This document shows, piece by piece, positions 11,519 through 23,786 of a stretch of 64,000 nt of DNA. Made by a program: the position numbers and the translations under genes. Numbering within the stretch: position 1 is the first letter of the stretch; every line of letters starts with the position of its first letter. The notes beneath the pieces are model-generated. The model saw only the letters and a list, made by a program, of their open reading frames with translations, searched no databases and was not told where the DNA came from. Source of the DNA: Heliocidaris tuberculata (Eukaryota; Echinodermata; Echinoidea; Camarodonta; Echinometridae); contig CM046832.1 of assembly GCA_025618425.1 (NCBI GenBank), forward strand, positions 58,799,087-58,863,086. The letters are read 5' to 3'.

Positions 11519-11739
11519 TTAAGAGATATGATACGTGAAATACCTTTGTGTGATGACATGCATTCAATCAGAAATTCATAAAACACGGGTCGATACCAAT
11601 TTCCAGTGGTGGCAGGGGTGTTCGCCCCCAAAATTTCCTAAATCAGTAAATATCCTTCAAAAGATGAAAAAGTGTCCATCCTGTGATAGAAAAGGTGCCC
11701 CTCCTGAGGTGGGAAATTGCCCTAATTTTGATATTTTTT

Positions 11740-12113
11740 CAACCATACGCCCTGTCAACAACTTCATCATCTCAGCAAACTGTTGGTCCTTTTGGACGAA
11801 TGCCAGAGTACTCATGGTGTGAAACATCTCGCGTACTTCCTCATCAGGTACTGGATGCTTGAAAATTTCGTATGAGAAGTTCGAAAACTTGGTATTCTTT
11901 GAGCGATAATCAGAGTAAGCACTGCTGATCAAGAAAGTCACATTATGACCTCTTTCGACTAAACTTTGGCCAATGGCTGAAGCCGCCAAGAAATGGCTCC
12001 CCTCACCATAGAGCGCAGAAACAAAAAACATTAGCAGCCTTAACGTTGTAAAAGTTCGGAAGAGCTGCGAAAATTCCCAAAATAAGGAGAAGCGTACAGG
12101 GAAGCGACGCCAT
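11740..12113 (-). pseudogene. Truncated and frameshifted first exon of a second UGT paralogue
   Basis: From ATG at 12113 the minus strand encodes a signal peptide (MASLPCTLLLILGIF...). After a T6 run (12023-12028) the frame changes and continues as FVSALYGEGSHFLAASAIG, LVERGHNVTFLIS and further residues to about 11740. It corresponds to roughly residues 1-130 of UGT A, but it is clearly diverged from A, so it derives from a different paralogue. It then breaks into repeat DNA that also occurs near 19258-19345. The frameshift plus truncation make it a pseudogene. Confidence 0.8.
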
Positions 12114-12130
12114 TCTAACTCGGTATGCAA

Positions 12131-12583
12131 CCTTGGTCTTACGTAAGCTCACCAAATAGATTTATCTCAAAAATATGTGTGAACAAAGCACAAAAGTCCT
12201 TTATAAGTCATGAATACTAACAAAGAATGTCCTTTGAACGCTATTCACAGATGAAGCTATAGAAAGACAGTAATATATACGAAGACCAAAGGAAGGTATA
12301 CGATACGACCATACGAAAGTAGAACAAAGTTTTGTTCTGAAAAACAACTTAGGACACTCTCCTCGTTACAATCTTATTCTTCACGCACAAAACAATGGAA
12401 CACTGAGAACTCGCTTCGTAAGTTACTGAAGTCATAACTGAACGCTACTAAAATTCGGGCATCACAAAGAAAATAACCAGTCAGACATTTTGATTGTAAA
12501 TGTATTTGTGATTCGGCCAATAAAAAAAAAAAAATAAAAAAAAAATAAAAGATCAAGTCATTCAGAAGCTAATCAGATCAAAG

Positions 12584-12646
<63 letters not shown>

Positions 12647-13752
12647 GACCGGCGGAGCAGCTTTCAAAGTAGGGGCACCAGCGAAAAAGGGCAAAAATAA
12701 TTATCATGATGAACACAAAGCGAAAATGGGATCATTTTGAGATAGTGGGATAACCCTACATTCTAATCAATACATTATCAAGCGTAATCTTCAACATTCT
12801 TATTGCTTCTATCTTTATGTGGTTCTAGATTATGTATATATTGCTTCAGCTTCATAATCTCGTTAAAAACAAAAAGAGGAAGACCTTTAAGGGTACATCG
12901 ATGTTAACATAATTATTTTATGCGATCTACTCAATTTCATAATGAAGCTATGGGGACATTTTCAGAATGACTGGACTTTATTCCTTTAGATTATTGGCAC
13001 ATTTGAGCAAACGCAATAAATTTTTCGCTTCGAGAGGGGAGGGACATAGTGCCTCATTCGGCTTCAACTCCACTGTGCTACAATGTAGTGGTAAGAATAG
13101 GGACATATGTTACTGGTTCCATGACATTTGCTCCATGTTACTACATAAGCCGCACCGATTATTTGAAGCTAAATATGGCTCCTTTTGTAAGCAACCATGG
13201 TAAGTGCAAGGGGCACTCATGAGAATGTGAAAAGGGGCACTTTTTAGCTTAGAGATGAAAAGCGTCACTTATTAGAAGTACATGTAAATAGGGACACCTA
13301 TAAGATTTAAAAAAGGGGGCACTTGTCAGAAGGAGAAAAGGGCACTTATTACAGGTAAAAGAGGGCACCTATCGATATGAAAAGGGATACTTCTCAGAAT
13401 TAAAAAGGGCGATTATCCGATTTGGAAAGGAGCACTTATTTTATGGATAAAATTCCACTTATTAGAGAGAAAAGGACTTATCAGATTTGAAAAAAGGCAC
13501 TTATCAGAAGGTGAAAGCAAAAGGGGCACGTTTAGAAATAAAAGAGGGCAGTCATCAGAGAGAAAGGGAGCACTTTTCGGAAAGGGGGGGGGGGCACTTT
13601 TGAGGTACCTGAAAAAAGTCCCCCCGGGGGGTGGGAGCGCCGCCTCTAATACATATTACTTGTTTTTAAATCATTGTGTGTAGAAATACTTGGGCATAGA
13701 CATGTAGTGAACAAGAAGTAGTAGCTTCAACTTTGATTATTCATTTGTTACA
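12131..13752. other. UGT B downstream region: AT microsatellite and minisatellite, no gene
   Basis: Counterpart of 3784-5401. It contains a long (AT)n tract at about 12587-12643, longer than its partner near 4243, and the minisatellite at about 13200-13605. Nothing else is recognisable. Confidence 0.6.
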
Positions 13753-16700
13753 TTAATCATTCTTAGCTTTACTCTTTGTACCAAATATAACTTTACGGCA
13801 GCACCTTAAACAAAACAGTAACGCAAAGACGATGATGACCAAAGATAGACAGGTAATGGAGAATAGTAATGCAAAAACATCCAGGTTGTGATAAACTACA
13901 AACGAAAGATCGCCGGCTGGTGATTTTAAGTAATCTCCGCCATATTTGATCACGTGGTCGATCCAGAATGCTGCTCTTTCTCGAGCTGTCATTGGGTTAT
14001 TCCTGTTGACTGCTGAGACATGTTTGGCGACTTGTGTATACCTGGACAGAGTAAGAGGTAAAGCATTTGGGCAGGTGGATAGAATTGGGAGCAAGGGGTT
14101 GGTAATTAAAGAAATTAAACTTTGCAGAGAATCAGAAGAATGAGAAAATCACCTGTGTAGGTGGAAAAGCAAGAACTGTGTGTCTAGCTGTACTTAAAAT
14201 GCATTAAAAAAGGGGACAATTCCTAGCTCTTTTTCTCCATACGTTATCGACCACATCTTAGATCTTAGTATACGCCATGACTGTATGAAGCTAATAGCCC
14301 TCCTAGAACTTGGATCAGACAAAATATCAAGTAAAATTATATTTCTTGTGTCAATTTATTTTCATAATTCGATAATGCAATTTCAAAATACTCGGTAACG
14401 TATAGGACATACCTTGGACTTGCCGAAAGTATTTCCAATTTGTACAGTGAGTTATTTCAATACTGAAATAGTAAAAGCCTGTCAATCGTCTATGCTCAAA
14501 GAGAACACAAGTCATAAAGCAAAATGTGGGATGCTCGAGCTCCCTAACCCCCCCCCCCCCCTCGGGCTCTAGAGGAATAAATGATTTCATCAACACTTAC
14601 TTGGGATTATCAATGAGGTCAGTGAGAGTCTCGTATATGACATCAGCGTTCATGGTGAGTTTGTCGAGCTTTCGTCCCATCCCTCTTCCCATGACCCTTG
14701 CCGCAACATCATACTGGTCCCCATACAGAGGAATAATGGCGATCGGTACACCGTGGTAGCATGCCTCCTGGAAACCGTTGTTGCCTCCCTGGTACATGAA
14801 CACCCTGGTCTTAGGATGGCCTGTTGGTGTAAATTTGATATCTTCAATTATTGCTTGTATTTTAAGTTGTCCTTAAGTTCTTTGTTGATGTTGTCTCTCT
14901 AAACGATGGCGGTCCAATGTATACGGGTACATTTTATTCAGATTGATAAGTGAGAAACTTATTGTTGCACCAACGCAGTCTTTGTTGGTGTCTCTGTCGG
15001 GACATATGCCACATCGGCACATGGTTTGTGAGAACATAGGGGCGATGGAACACAGGGGTGTCAGAACTTACGGGTGTCGGAACAAAGGGGTGTCAAAATA
15101 TAGGAACAACAGTAAAAAAGGGTGTCGGAACATTAGGATGTCGAAACATAGGATGGTCAGCACATATGGGTGTCGAGTCATATGAACGTCGCATCCGATG
15201 GGGTTGACGAAACATAGGCGTGTTAGAACATAAGAGGTGTCGGAACGCATGTAAATTAGATCATAGGGGGTTTGAAACATAGGGGTGTTGGGACATAGGT
15301 CATTGAAACATAAAGGGTGTCAGAACACATGGATGAAACCCTTTGGAACAATCATGAGTCTGTGCGTAATAGCGTGTCTCTTGTTTACTGATTTGCCAGA
15401 GTGTAAAGTAGAACAGTCTTATAGGGTCTGTAAACATTGAGAAACTTTACGAGTTCAACGTGTTCAAGGTAGATTGGCTTTAAAGATTTGGAAGAGACAT
15501 TATTGTTTTGAGGGCTGGATAGAAAATCCCATTCAGAGTCAGACACCGGAGTCCTAAAATGATTATGCTGGTAAAAAAAATTATTGTTTGTCTGGGGGTA
15601 TTCGTTTGAAATTATTTTATTTATATCGGAATCCATGAAGCCTTTATACACATTAAAGTAAAAAAAAAAAGTTTGCAGTAAATCAAGTAAATTGATTTTA
15701 GGTAGGTCTACTGGACTATTCCCTATAGTAACTTTTTTTATTTATCCAATAACGTAATGTGGCAAAAATTGTCCTTCTATATTACTGTTTTTTTTTTTAA
15801 TTCATGTCACTAAACAGAATGAAACTTACCAAGTAAATCGTTTTGTGGTACCCACGGCATTATCTTAATGTTCGGCGACAATTCCAAGTCGGGCGGCGGA
15901 TCCACCAACTGCCAAATGACCTTCTGTGGTAGTTTTCGGAAAGTTTCCGCAAACATTTCAACAAAGCCTGGTGTGATTTTAGCAACTGCAGAGAAGTACG
16001 TGCCTAAAGTAAAAAGGATAACACCATCATCACCCGAACTCTGCATGAAATCCTCTAGGTCCTTTACAGTCATAAAGATAGAATGGAAATGATATAAATT
16101 AGGCGTTGTTTGGATTCGAGGACATCTACCTCTAGACAACTATCCCATATCAACTACTCTTCAATTCGATGCTCTGGGGTAGTAGTCTGAATCGGTGGCG
16201 GATTTTTTTTTTGGGGGGGGGCACTTCCGACCCGTGCCACCCCCCCCCCCCCTTGAAAGAAAAGTGTACATTATGCCCCCTTTTCTAACTGATATTCTTT
16301 TTGTTTTTTGATTTTTGTTTATTGCTTATCAGAAAATTTTGGAGGAAAACTGGAAAAAAAATCTGATAACCTTATTTTTTCTCTCTCTTTATCAATTTGA
16401 AAATTGTCTGAGATTTGTGCCCCCCCCCTTTTTTTTTTAAACGAAATCCCGGATCCGCCCGTGGTCTGAATGTGTTTCTTGCAGGGGTTGTAGCCTGGGT
16501 TTTATTGTCTTAGGGATAGTGATCCGGGTAATTATTGTCTGGGATAATTATACGTTGGGTTATTGTCCTGATTACTGGTTTTATTAGCATAATCTGCATT
16601 ATTCATAAGCAGGGCAGCTCAGTATAGGTAAAAATATGTCGTCACACGTTGTAGGTACATATAACTTTATTTGTAATAAACCATCAACCTATATTCATAC

Positions 16701-17889
16701 CAATCTTCATAATGAATGCCAATTAAAATTAAGTTTGTTTCTTTACATCATCATGATCATGTTTATAATATTTCTTAAAGACATTTTTTTTTGGGGGGGG
16801 AGGTATTTTTTTCAATTTTCTTCTTTTTTCACATACGGCGGGAATTGACAAAATTTGAATCCGAATCCCAAGTTATTTTACATGAAAACTTTTTTTTTTA
16901 AGGTTTGGGAGCTTTACATAAAACAGAGTACGGCCTTCATTTTCTTTAATGTCGTTGGTGCATTAGATGGACGTGATTTGTACCTGGTCTAGTTGCTTAG
17001 CGGGTGAGGCGGTGAGACCTCCTACTGGAATGAAATTGGGAGACAGAGGGAATGGAAACTCAGACGAAAAATCCATACTCAACAGATTCAAATCGAATTT
17101 CTGATGCCATTTAAAGAAGTTCGCACTCTCGGGATTGAGTCCAGTGTTCGTGGCGATCCTGGAATAGTAAGGCATCGTCACCAAATGTCCAAGGACTATG
17201 AACATCGCGCTCTGCAGGATGTTGGACGTCCTCTGGAAGAAAGTCATTCTGTTGGGAAACCCTGACATGAATTCTGGCTGGTAGGCAGGGTTGTAAGCGG
17301 ATCCCATGATGTACAGGAACATGGCCTGTGGAGGACACGGACTCACTGACACTGCAGTTATATTCTTGGTCCAATTCAAGTTCTGTTCAATCATCTCCTT
17401 GATCAAAATTCCACATGCCCATGTGATGTCCAAGACAATGACATCAACACTCTCCAGGCGCTTCATCAGGGCAGCATCGTTCAGGATCGCCTCGCAGTCT
17501 TTCGCTAAGGTTCCCATGAATCTTGTGACCGTGTCCATCAGCTGGCTTTGTATCCCCTGAAGTGCAACTGTGTTAAAATGGTAGAACAAATCACGAACTT
17601 CTCGAAGGGATCGGTCATGGTGGTCAAAGATCTCAAAGGATAGGTTGCCGTATCGTGGATCGGTTGCACGGTGCTCGAAGGCTCTGCTGATAAGACATGT
17701 CACATTGTGGCCCCTTTCGACCAGTCCCTCTCCTATGGAAGCACCCAACATAAAATGACTACCCTCCCCGTATAATGAGGATATCAAGATATTGGAAGCA
17801 CAGGCGTTGGAAACCATTCCAAATAACAGCACGCCTACCCATACCCACGTCGTCGGTACTATCATCAACCCCATCCTTAACCAGCTCAT
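13753..17889 (-). CDS. UDP-glycosyltransferase B (UGT), complete, 4 coding exons
   Basis: Tandem paralogue of UGT A with the same architecture. Exons on the minus strand: 17889-16984, 16061-15830, 14820-14601, 14041-13753; 548 residues; same signal peptide, His45 in GSHF, GDQ signature, transmembrane helix and KAKND tail. It differs from A at 10 positions in exon 1 (residues 104, 108, 183, 185, 188, 230, 238, 257, 259, 283), at one position in exon 3 (Val to Met), and nowhere in the coding parts of exons 2 and 4. Exon 1 forms the acceptor-binding half of a UGT, so A and B may differ in substrate. Residue 390 is Gln as in A. Confidence 0.92.
15050..15340. repeat. Degenerate minisatellite in intron 2 of UGT B
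   Basis: Same array and same position as 6705-6990 in UGT A. Confidence 0.6.
16193..16463. mobile_element. Non-autonomous hAT-type element in intron 1 of UGT B
   Basis: Same insertion as 7847-8127, with the same flanking duplication GTCTGAAT (16185-16192 and 16464-16471). Starts CGGTGGCGGATTT. The shared target site shows that it was present before the gene duplication. Confidence 0.8.
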
Positions 17890-18045
17890 TGAAAAGAAAC
17901 AGGTTGAATGAATCTACACCTGTGTCTGATATCAGTTTATGATTGCGAACGCTTAAATATTCAACTGCATTGTGTTTGATCAAAGTTCATATTTGTTTCT
18001 ACAAATCTGAAGGCTCGCTGTGCTGCTTATCACGTAAGTCATAAG

Positions 18046-18910
18046 CAGTGGCGTATCTATATATTCTGGCGCCCGGGGCAAACTATCAAATCTGTGCCCC
18101 CGCCCCCCCCCCCCCCTGCCCAAACTCAGATTAATGAGCGTTTTTAACTTAGAAATGATGGCACTACGTGAAAATGAGTTTTGATGCACATAACCCGGGG
18201 TTGTTAGCCCAAATTTGATGAGTTGTTGTATAAGCGAGGGAGCAACGCTACCGAGCGGTAAATTTTTTCCCCCTTTTCACACCTCAAATTAAAATTTCTT
18301 ATGTACTTTTATTTTACCTTTACAAAACAAAACAACAACAAAATCCAACAGAATACAGCGACTTAGCAAAGGATTTTTTTTTTTAATTTTGAAACATTCC
18401 TAATTTGGGGGCGCAAAATGAATGAAAACCCGGAAGAAATATATTTGAGGAATTTAGTAAGGCAATTGCAAGGCAAATTTATGATTTCTTTCGAATGTTC
18501 TATATTTTGAAAGTGCTTTTTATGTACTTATATCCCATCTGGGGACGCAAAATTTTAATAAGCTCCTGCCTTATGGGGGGGGGGGGGGCAAAGCAACTAG
18601 AGTCAGTTAATGGTTAACACTTTAAAAACGCCATCGGGGGCGCGAAATAGTTAGACCTTGAACATAATTATGCGAGGGAGCAACGCGAGCGAGCTGTAGA
18701 AAATTTTCGCATTTCAAACCCTAAAAAACACAATTTCTTACGCATTTATAGTCCTTGACTGCACGGGGCGCAAATAACCCTCAAAGACCATAACATTTCT
18801 TGTATTTCTACCCGTTTTCCTTCTCTCTTTTGCGTTTTTGCGCCCCTCTTCAAGTGTCGCCCGGGGCACGTACCCCCTCTCCCCCCCCCCCCCCCATAGA
18901 TACTCCACTG
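18046..18910. mobile_element. Non-autonomous hAT-type element, copy 2
   Basis: Same element and same GTCATAAG target duplication (18038-18045 and 18911-18918) as copy 1 at 9717-10580, upstream of UGT B. It is a duplicated, not an independent, insertion. Confidence 0.85.
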
Positions 18911-19028
18911 GTCATAAGCAGGGCACCGGACGGAACTCATAGTCAGGGTAAAAGAAAATTATCGGAAGACCACTTGATCAAATACATTCAATATGGTATT
19001 TTTATTGATGTCAGCTGCATCAAATATA

Positions 19029-19917
19029 CAGTGCGTCCAAGAAAAAACGAAACCCTAAAACAAAGGGTTATTGTGACCAAACTATGTTCTTTATGACAAT
19101 AGTTATCTTTTTTCCAAAAACTAGAAGTATTATGCTTTTAAATAATACCTTGATGGCATCCATCTGTACATGCTTTACCGAGCAGCAGCATTTTGAAAAT
19201 GACATGTAAAAACTCATGTACCAGATTTGGGTAAAACCGTGAAAACGTTAAGTCAGTAAATATCCTTCAAAAGATGAAAAGGTGTCCATCCTGTGATAGA
19301 AAAGGTGCCCCTCCTGAGGTGGGAAATTGCCATAATTTTGATATTTTTCTGCGTTATGTGCCCTTTCAACCTTGTATTTCCTTTTGATGACAATGAAAAG
19401 TGCCACTAACTTTACTTTTATGAAAAATATCACCTTTCTGTCCGCTTTGTTCTTAAAAGAAATTGCAGTTCTTCAAAATTCAAAAAATTACTTTTCATTT
19501 CGATTGCAGGTACCATTTCAATACAAAACCTGCCCTTTCCTTAACCCCAACATCAACAAAACATGGACCATCCTTTATTTCATGATGAGGGCATTATCCT
19601 TACCATCGTTATTGAAAGAAACACATGAAAACAGTCTTCTCGCAGGGTTTTAAAAGTCATGTTACATTAGGGTTATGTTCGCATGTGATCCTAACGTTTT
19701 CACGGTTTTACCCAAATCTGGCACAACTGAGTTTTTACATGTCATTTTCAAAATGCTGCTGCTCGGTAAAGAATGTACGGATGGATGCCATCAAGGTATC
19801 ATTTAAAAGCATAGTACTTTTAGTTTATGGAAAATGAATAATCATTGTCATACAGCACATAGTGTGGTCACAATAACCCTTTGTTTTAGGGTTTCGTTTT
19901 TTCTGGGACGCATACTT
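19029..19917. mobile_element. Mariner-like foldback MITE, both arms present
   Basis: Left arm (19029-19250) and right arm (19665-19917) are inverted copies of about 220-250 bp, ending in CAGTGCGTCC and its mirrored form. The left end follows a TA dinucleotide. The interior has no transposase and includes a segment (19255-19345) shared with the region next to the UGT pseudogene near 11640-11740. Confidence 0.65.
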
Positions 19918-20137
19918 GTAACAGTCTCGTAATTATCCATTTATTGTGGGTATCGGTTTATGAAAATGGTGCGCATGGGAATTTCAAGAACATTTACTTG
20001 GGTGAGCAAGAGCGCTGTGGGAGGGAATATTTTCCCCTCTATAGGTTTAGGAGTTTGGGTAAAGGGATTTTAGAATTTGATAGAAAAAACTACAATTAAC
20101 ATGGACTTATAAGGACGTCGTATTTTTAGATAAATCA

Positions 20138-20860
20138 GTGGTCAGGATTTTTAGAAGGGGTGTCCCCTTCCTATATAGTTGGGAGATTTTCTTTTGAAAT
20201 GGAGCATCTCTGTATCACTTTTTACACTACCATCAATTTATCACTTTTTACAGGTTTTCCAAGGTCCGTCGCTTAGCTCCCTCACACAAATATCTTCACG
20301 ATCTCAATATTTCGCGCCTCCATGTAGGATATAGTGCAATAATGGCGTTCTAACGTCTTTAAATGATTCGAAATTCGAAAAAAGTGTAAACTCTCTTTGT
20401 TTTGATCCCTATATAAGTTTCACCTGGACCTTTCAAATTTGTGCGCCCCCAATATAGCATAGAGTGCATAAAATAAGCCTTTTTCGTCAAAAGGTGCAAC
20501 ATTCGAAAGAAAATTTTCGATTGTCTCACAGAATTCCTCGAATACATTTCTTCCGGTTTTCTGTTACTTTTGCGCCCCGAATAAATAGGAAGAATTAAAG
20601 AATGGCGCTTTTCCAAATTTCAACACATTTGAAGGAAACCCTAACTTTCGGCGGTTCTGTGTTCCCATGCAAATACATATGTATATATATTTTTTTTACT
20701 AAGGATAATTTTCAAAAGAAATTAAGTTTTTATAGGATGAAAATGAAAAATTAAAAAAATCTATTCTCTTAATTTCTAAGTTTTTTTTTTTAAAGTCCAG
20801 GAGAGTTTTAAACAGGGCGGGGGGGGGGGGGGGAATTAATTAATTAATTAATTGTTTGCG
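20138..20860. mobile_element. Diverged relative of the CAGTGGCGTA hAT-type family
   Basis: Several blocks (CGCTTAGCTCCCTC, TTTCGCGCCTCC, CTCGAATACATTTCTTCC) parallel the inverted orientation of copies at 9717 and 18046, but ends are degraded and no target duplication was found. It finishes in a G-run and an (AATT)n tract near 20820-20850. Confidence 0.4.
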
Positions 20861-21554
20861 TCCGGCACAATTCTAGATACCGGTACGCCGATTAACTGGC
20901 CATGCAAAACTGTGAAAGAAATTTTGTTTTGCCGTGACTGAGTAAGTTAAAAATGGGGGAAATTGTGTACAGTAGTAAGGTTTTGATCGAGTTTGGCCGT
21001 AAAAAAGACCATTATGCCATAAAGCTGATGGGCCTATATCTAATTTCATTGGCGGTGATTCTGATTTCTTGTTGGCAATTAAGTGCAGTATTCCACCATT
21101 TAGTTGATAGGAAACAGATACATAAAGGAAAAAAAGGTGCAAGAGAGAGAAGAGAAAGGGGTCAAGAAAAGGACGAATGCGTAGACTTTTTCACAGAATA
21201 CTGAATCTTTATATTCTGGTGCACTACAAGGCATGTAGCATGAAATAATTAATTACGACAGGCAAGTAGCGAGTATACTAGTTGTAGTAGTGAAGGAGAG
21301 ACGGTATATTGACCAGTATTCATTTGTAATTTTGGTGGGATAAGTAATTTTCATGTCAAAATAACGATAACACCAGGATCGGTTCATTGATTTTGTAAAA
21401 GAGGGGACACAAATCTCAGAAAATTTTCTGACAAGCAAAAAAAAAAAAAAATTAAAAAGAAGAAGAAGAAAAGATTACTACCCATTTTTGTGTTCCGTTT
21501 TCCTCTAAACTCCAAAATTCTCTGACAAGCAAAAATAAAAAGGTTAATTAATTA

Positions 21555-22353
21555 ATAATTTTGAGTATAATAATTTTCTTGTGGTGCCATTTGGTATTAA
21601 TTGGTCTGTTGATTAAATTGTGAAAAATGTATTGCTTTCTCAAAAGTAGCAAAAAAAAAGCATTGTCAGGATTATGTAAACACACCCAGTTAATCTGCAC
21701 CTGTTTGACATGATATATTAGAGGAGCTTATTATGTATCTGTCGTATGTGCCCAGTGGCGTATCTACGGGGGCAGAGGGGGCACGTGACCCGGGCGGCAC
21801 TTGAAGGGGGGGGGGGGCAAAGAAACGTAAAAGAGAGAAATAAAAAGGGGAGAAATACAAGAAATTTTATGGTCTTTGAGGGTTAATTAATTGCGCCCCA
21901 GTTAAGGACAAAATGCTTAAGAAATGGTGTTTTATAGGGTTTGAAATGCGAAGATTTTCTGAAGCTCGGTCGCTTTGCTCCCTCGCTTAGTTATTTTCAA
22001 GATCTAGCTATTTCGCGCCCCACTGGCGTTTTTAAAGTGTTAACCACTAGTTGCTCCCCCCCCCCCGCATAAGGCAGGAGCTTGTTACATTTTGCGCCTC
22101 CAGATGGGATATAAGTGCATAAAGCTCTTTCAAAGTACAGAAAATTCGAAAGAAATCATAAATTTGCCTTGCAATCGTCTTACTAAATTCCTCAAATATA
22201 TTTCTTCAACGTTTTCATTCATTTTCCGCCCCTAAAATAGGAATGTTCAAAATTGCAAAAAAAAAATATTTTATTGCTAGGTTGCTGTATTCCCTTGGAT
22301 TTCTTTATTGTAAGGGTAAAATACATAAGAAATTTCAATTTGAGAGGTGAAAA

Positions 22354-22388
<35 letters not shown>

Positions 22389-22828
22389 CCGCTCGGTCGC
22401 TTTGCTCCCTCGCTGATACAATAATTCATCAAATTTGGGCTAACAACCCCGGGTTATGTGCATCAAAACTCACTTTAATGTAGTGCCATCATTTCTAGAT
22501 TAAAAATGCTCATTAATCTGAGTTTGGGCATGGGGGGGCAGACTAGTTTGCCCCCGGGCGACAGAATACCTAGATACGCCACTGTATGTGCCTGTCAGGC
22601 TGAAATGTATATTATTCATGTGTTAATTACACAGATACTATTAAGCAAGCTCCTCTATATTATAATGTCTTGTCAGATGGTCAGTGGGTATGTTCACATT
22701 ATCCTGACAATATTTTTTGACTATATTTTGAGAAAGCAATACGTTTTTCACAATTTGATAACTTATTAATGAAATAACCAATTGACAACAAATTGCACCT
22801 CAAGAAAATTATAATACTCAAAATTATA
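21555..22828. mobile_element. Foldback MITE interrupted by a hAT-type insertion
   Basis: Flanks at 21555-21744 and 22593-22828 are imperfect inverted copies of each other (AATTTTGAGTATAATAATTT against its mirror; TGTGAAAAATGTATTGCTTT against its mirror; AGGAGCTT blocks). They would form one hairpin element if the central 832-bp hAT-type insertion were removed. Confidence 0.65.
21753..22584. mobile_element. Non-autonomous hAT-type element, copy 3, inverted
   Basis: Same family as 9717-10580 but reversed, with ends CAGTGGCGTATCTACG and TAGATACGCCACTG. It has its own 8-bp duplication TATGTGCC (21745-21752 and 22585-22592), so this is an independent insertion, lying inside the loop of a foldback MITE. 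Confidence 0.85.
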
Positions 22829-23786
22829 TTTTGAAAATTTGGATTGAATTGAATAAAACACTTGTGAGTAATTATAGTCAGAAGTTTAAAAAGTGGTTTT
22901 TCTTTACATACAGAGCATTTGGGGGGCAAAGCGTTGTCGAAGGACACCTTTCCGATGGACAATTTTGTCAGTTTATATTCTTGGAATGTACACCCATAGC
23001 TCTTTCTTCGGACAAAATTTAGTCCCTGGACTTCAAGGGGAAAAATTTACCCCAATTTTTAGGGGCCGTCTGACACCCCATCCCGACGGAAAATTGTGGA
23101 CTTTTTTGTGTTTCGTAATGTCCAGTCATACTACTTCCTACTGACAAAGTTTGGTGCATGGGATGGGATGAAATCGACCCGACTTAGTAGTCTCTTTTGG
23201 GGTTCTGGGGGCTAAACCAGACGGACGGCTACGGTCAGGCTGACAACCTTAAGTTTGTCAATGACTTACATGGTCTAAGTAACTTTAAGCCTTAGGGGGT
23301 CAAATCTTATGGGTAAAATGGGGTGACTATTTAGGGACAGCTCCCAGATTGGTCCCCCCCCCCCCCCCCCCCCCGCTAAAAGCACAGTTCTAAAATGATA
23401 GAATGATTTTACCTCTGCAGTTAATATTTAGTGGGGTTTTTTTTTTTCTTATTATTAATTAAGTCAATATGAGAGCCTTTGCACACCCCATCCATCTGAT
23501 AGATCTACTAGGCATTGATCACAACGGAATTAAGAATTAAGTGATCCACATTCTCTAGATGTTTTATAAGATAGAGCCTGTGGGATGTCGCATCTTTTGT
23601 ATAGATGAAATACGCCGATTTATTATTTTTTTCATATGAAATAGAAATATGGCTGGCCGCGAAGCTTTGTTCTGTGTGAGGAATCAAATGTGTAATTAAT
23701 TTACATGATTCTAAAAAGTGAAAGAAATCGTGGGAAAAACCCCGAAACGGTTTGTAAATTTCCGAGAGAGAAGACAGAAGCATACA
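22829..23786. other. Intergenic spacer upstream of the deubiquitinase gene
   Basis: No gene is recognisable. It contains a C22 run at 23353-23374. Short open frames on both strands have no family features. The last few hundred bases are the presumed 5' flank of the deubiquitinase gene. Confidence 0.5.

Noticed and set aside
20953..21204. 83-codon plus-strand frame with a hydrophobic stretch
   Set aside because: Isolated, in repeat-dense DNA, with no recognisable domain or second exon; not distinguishable from chance.
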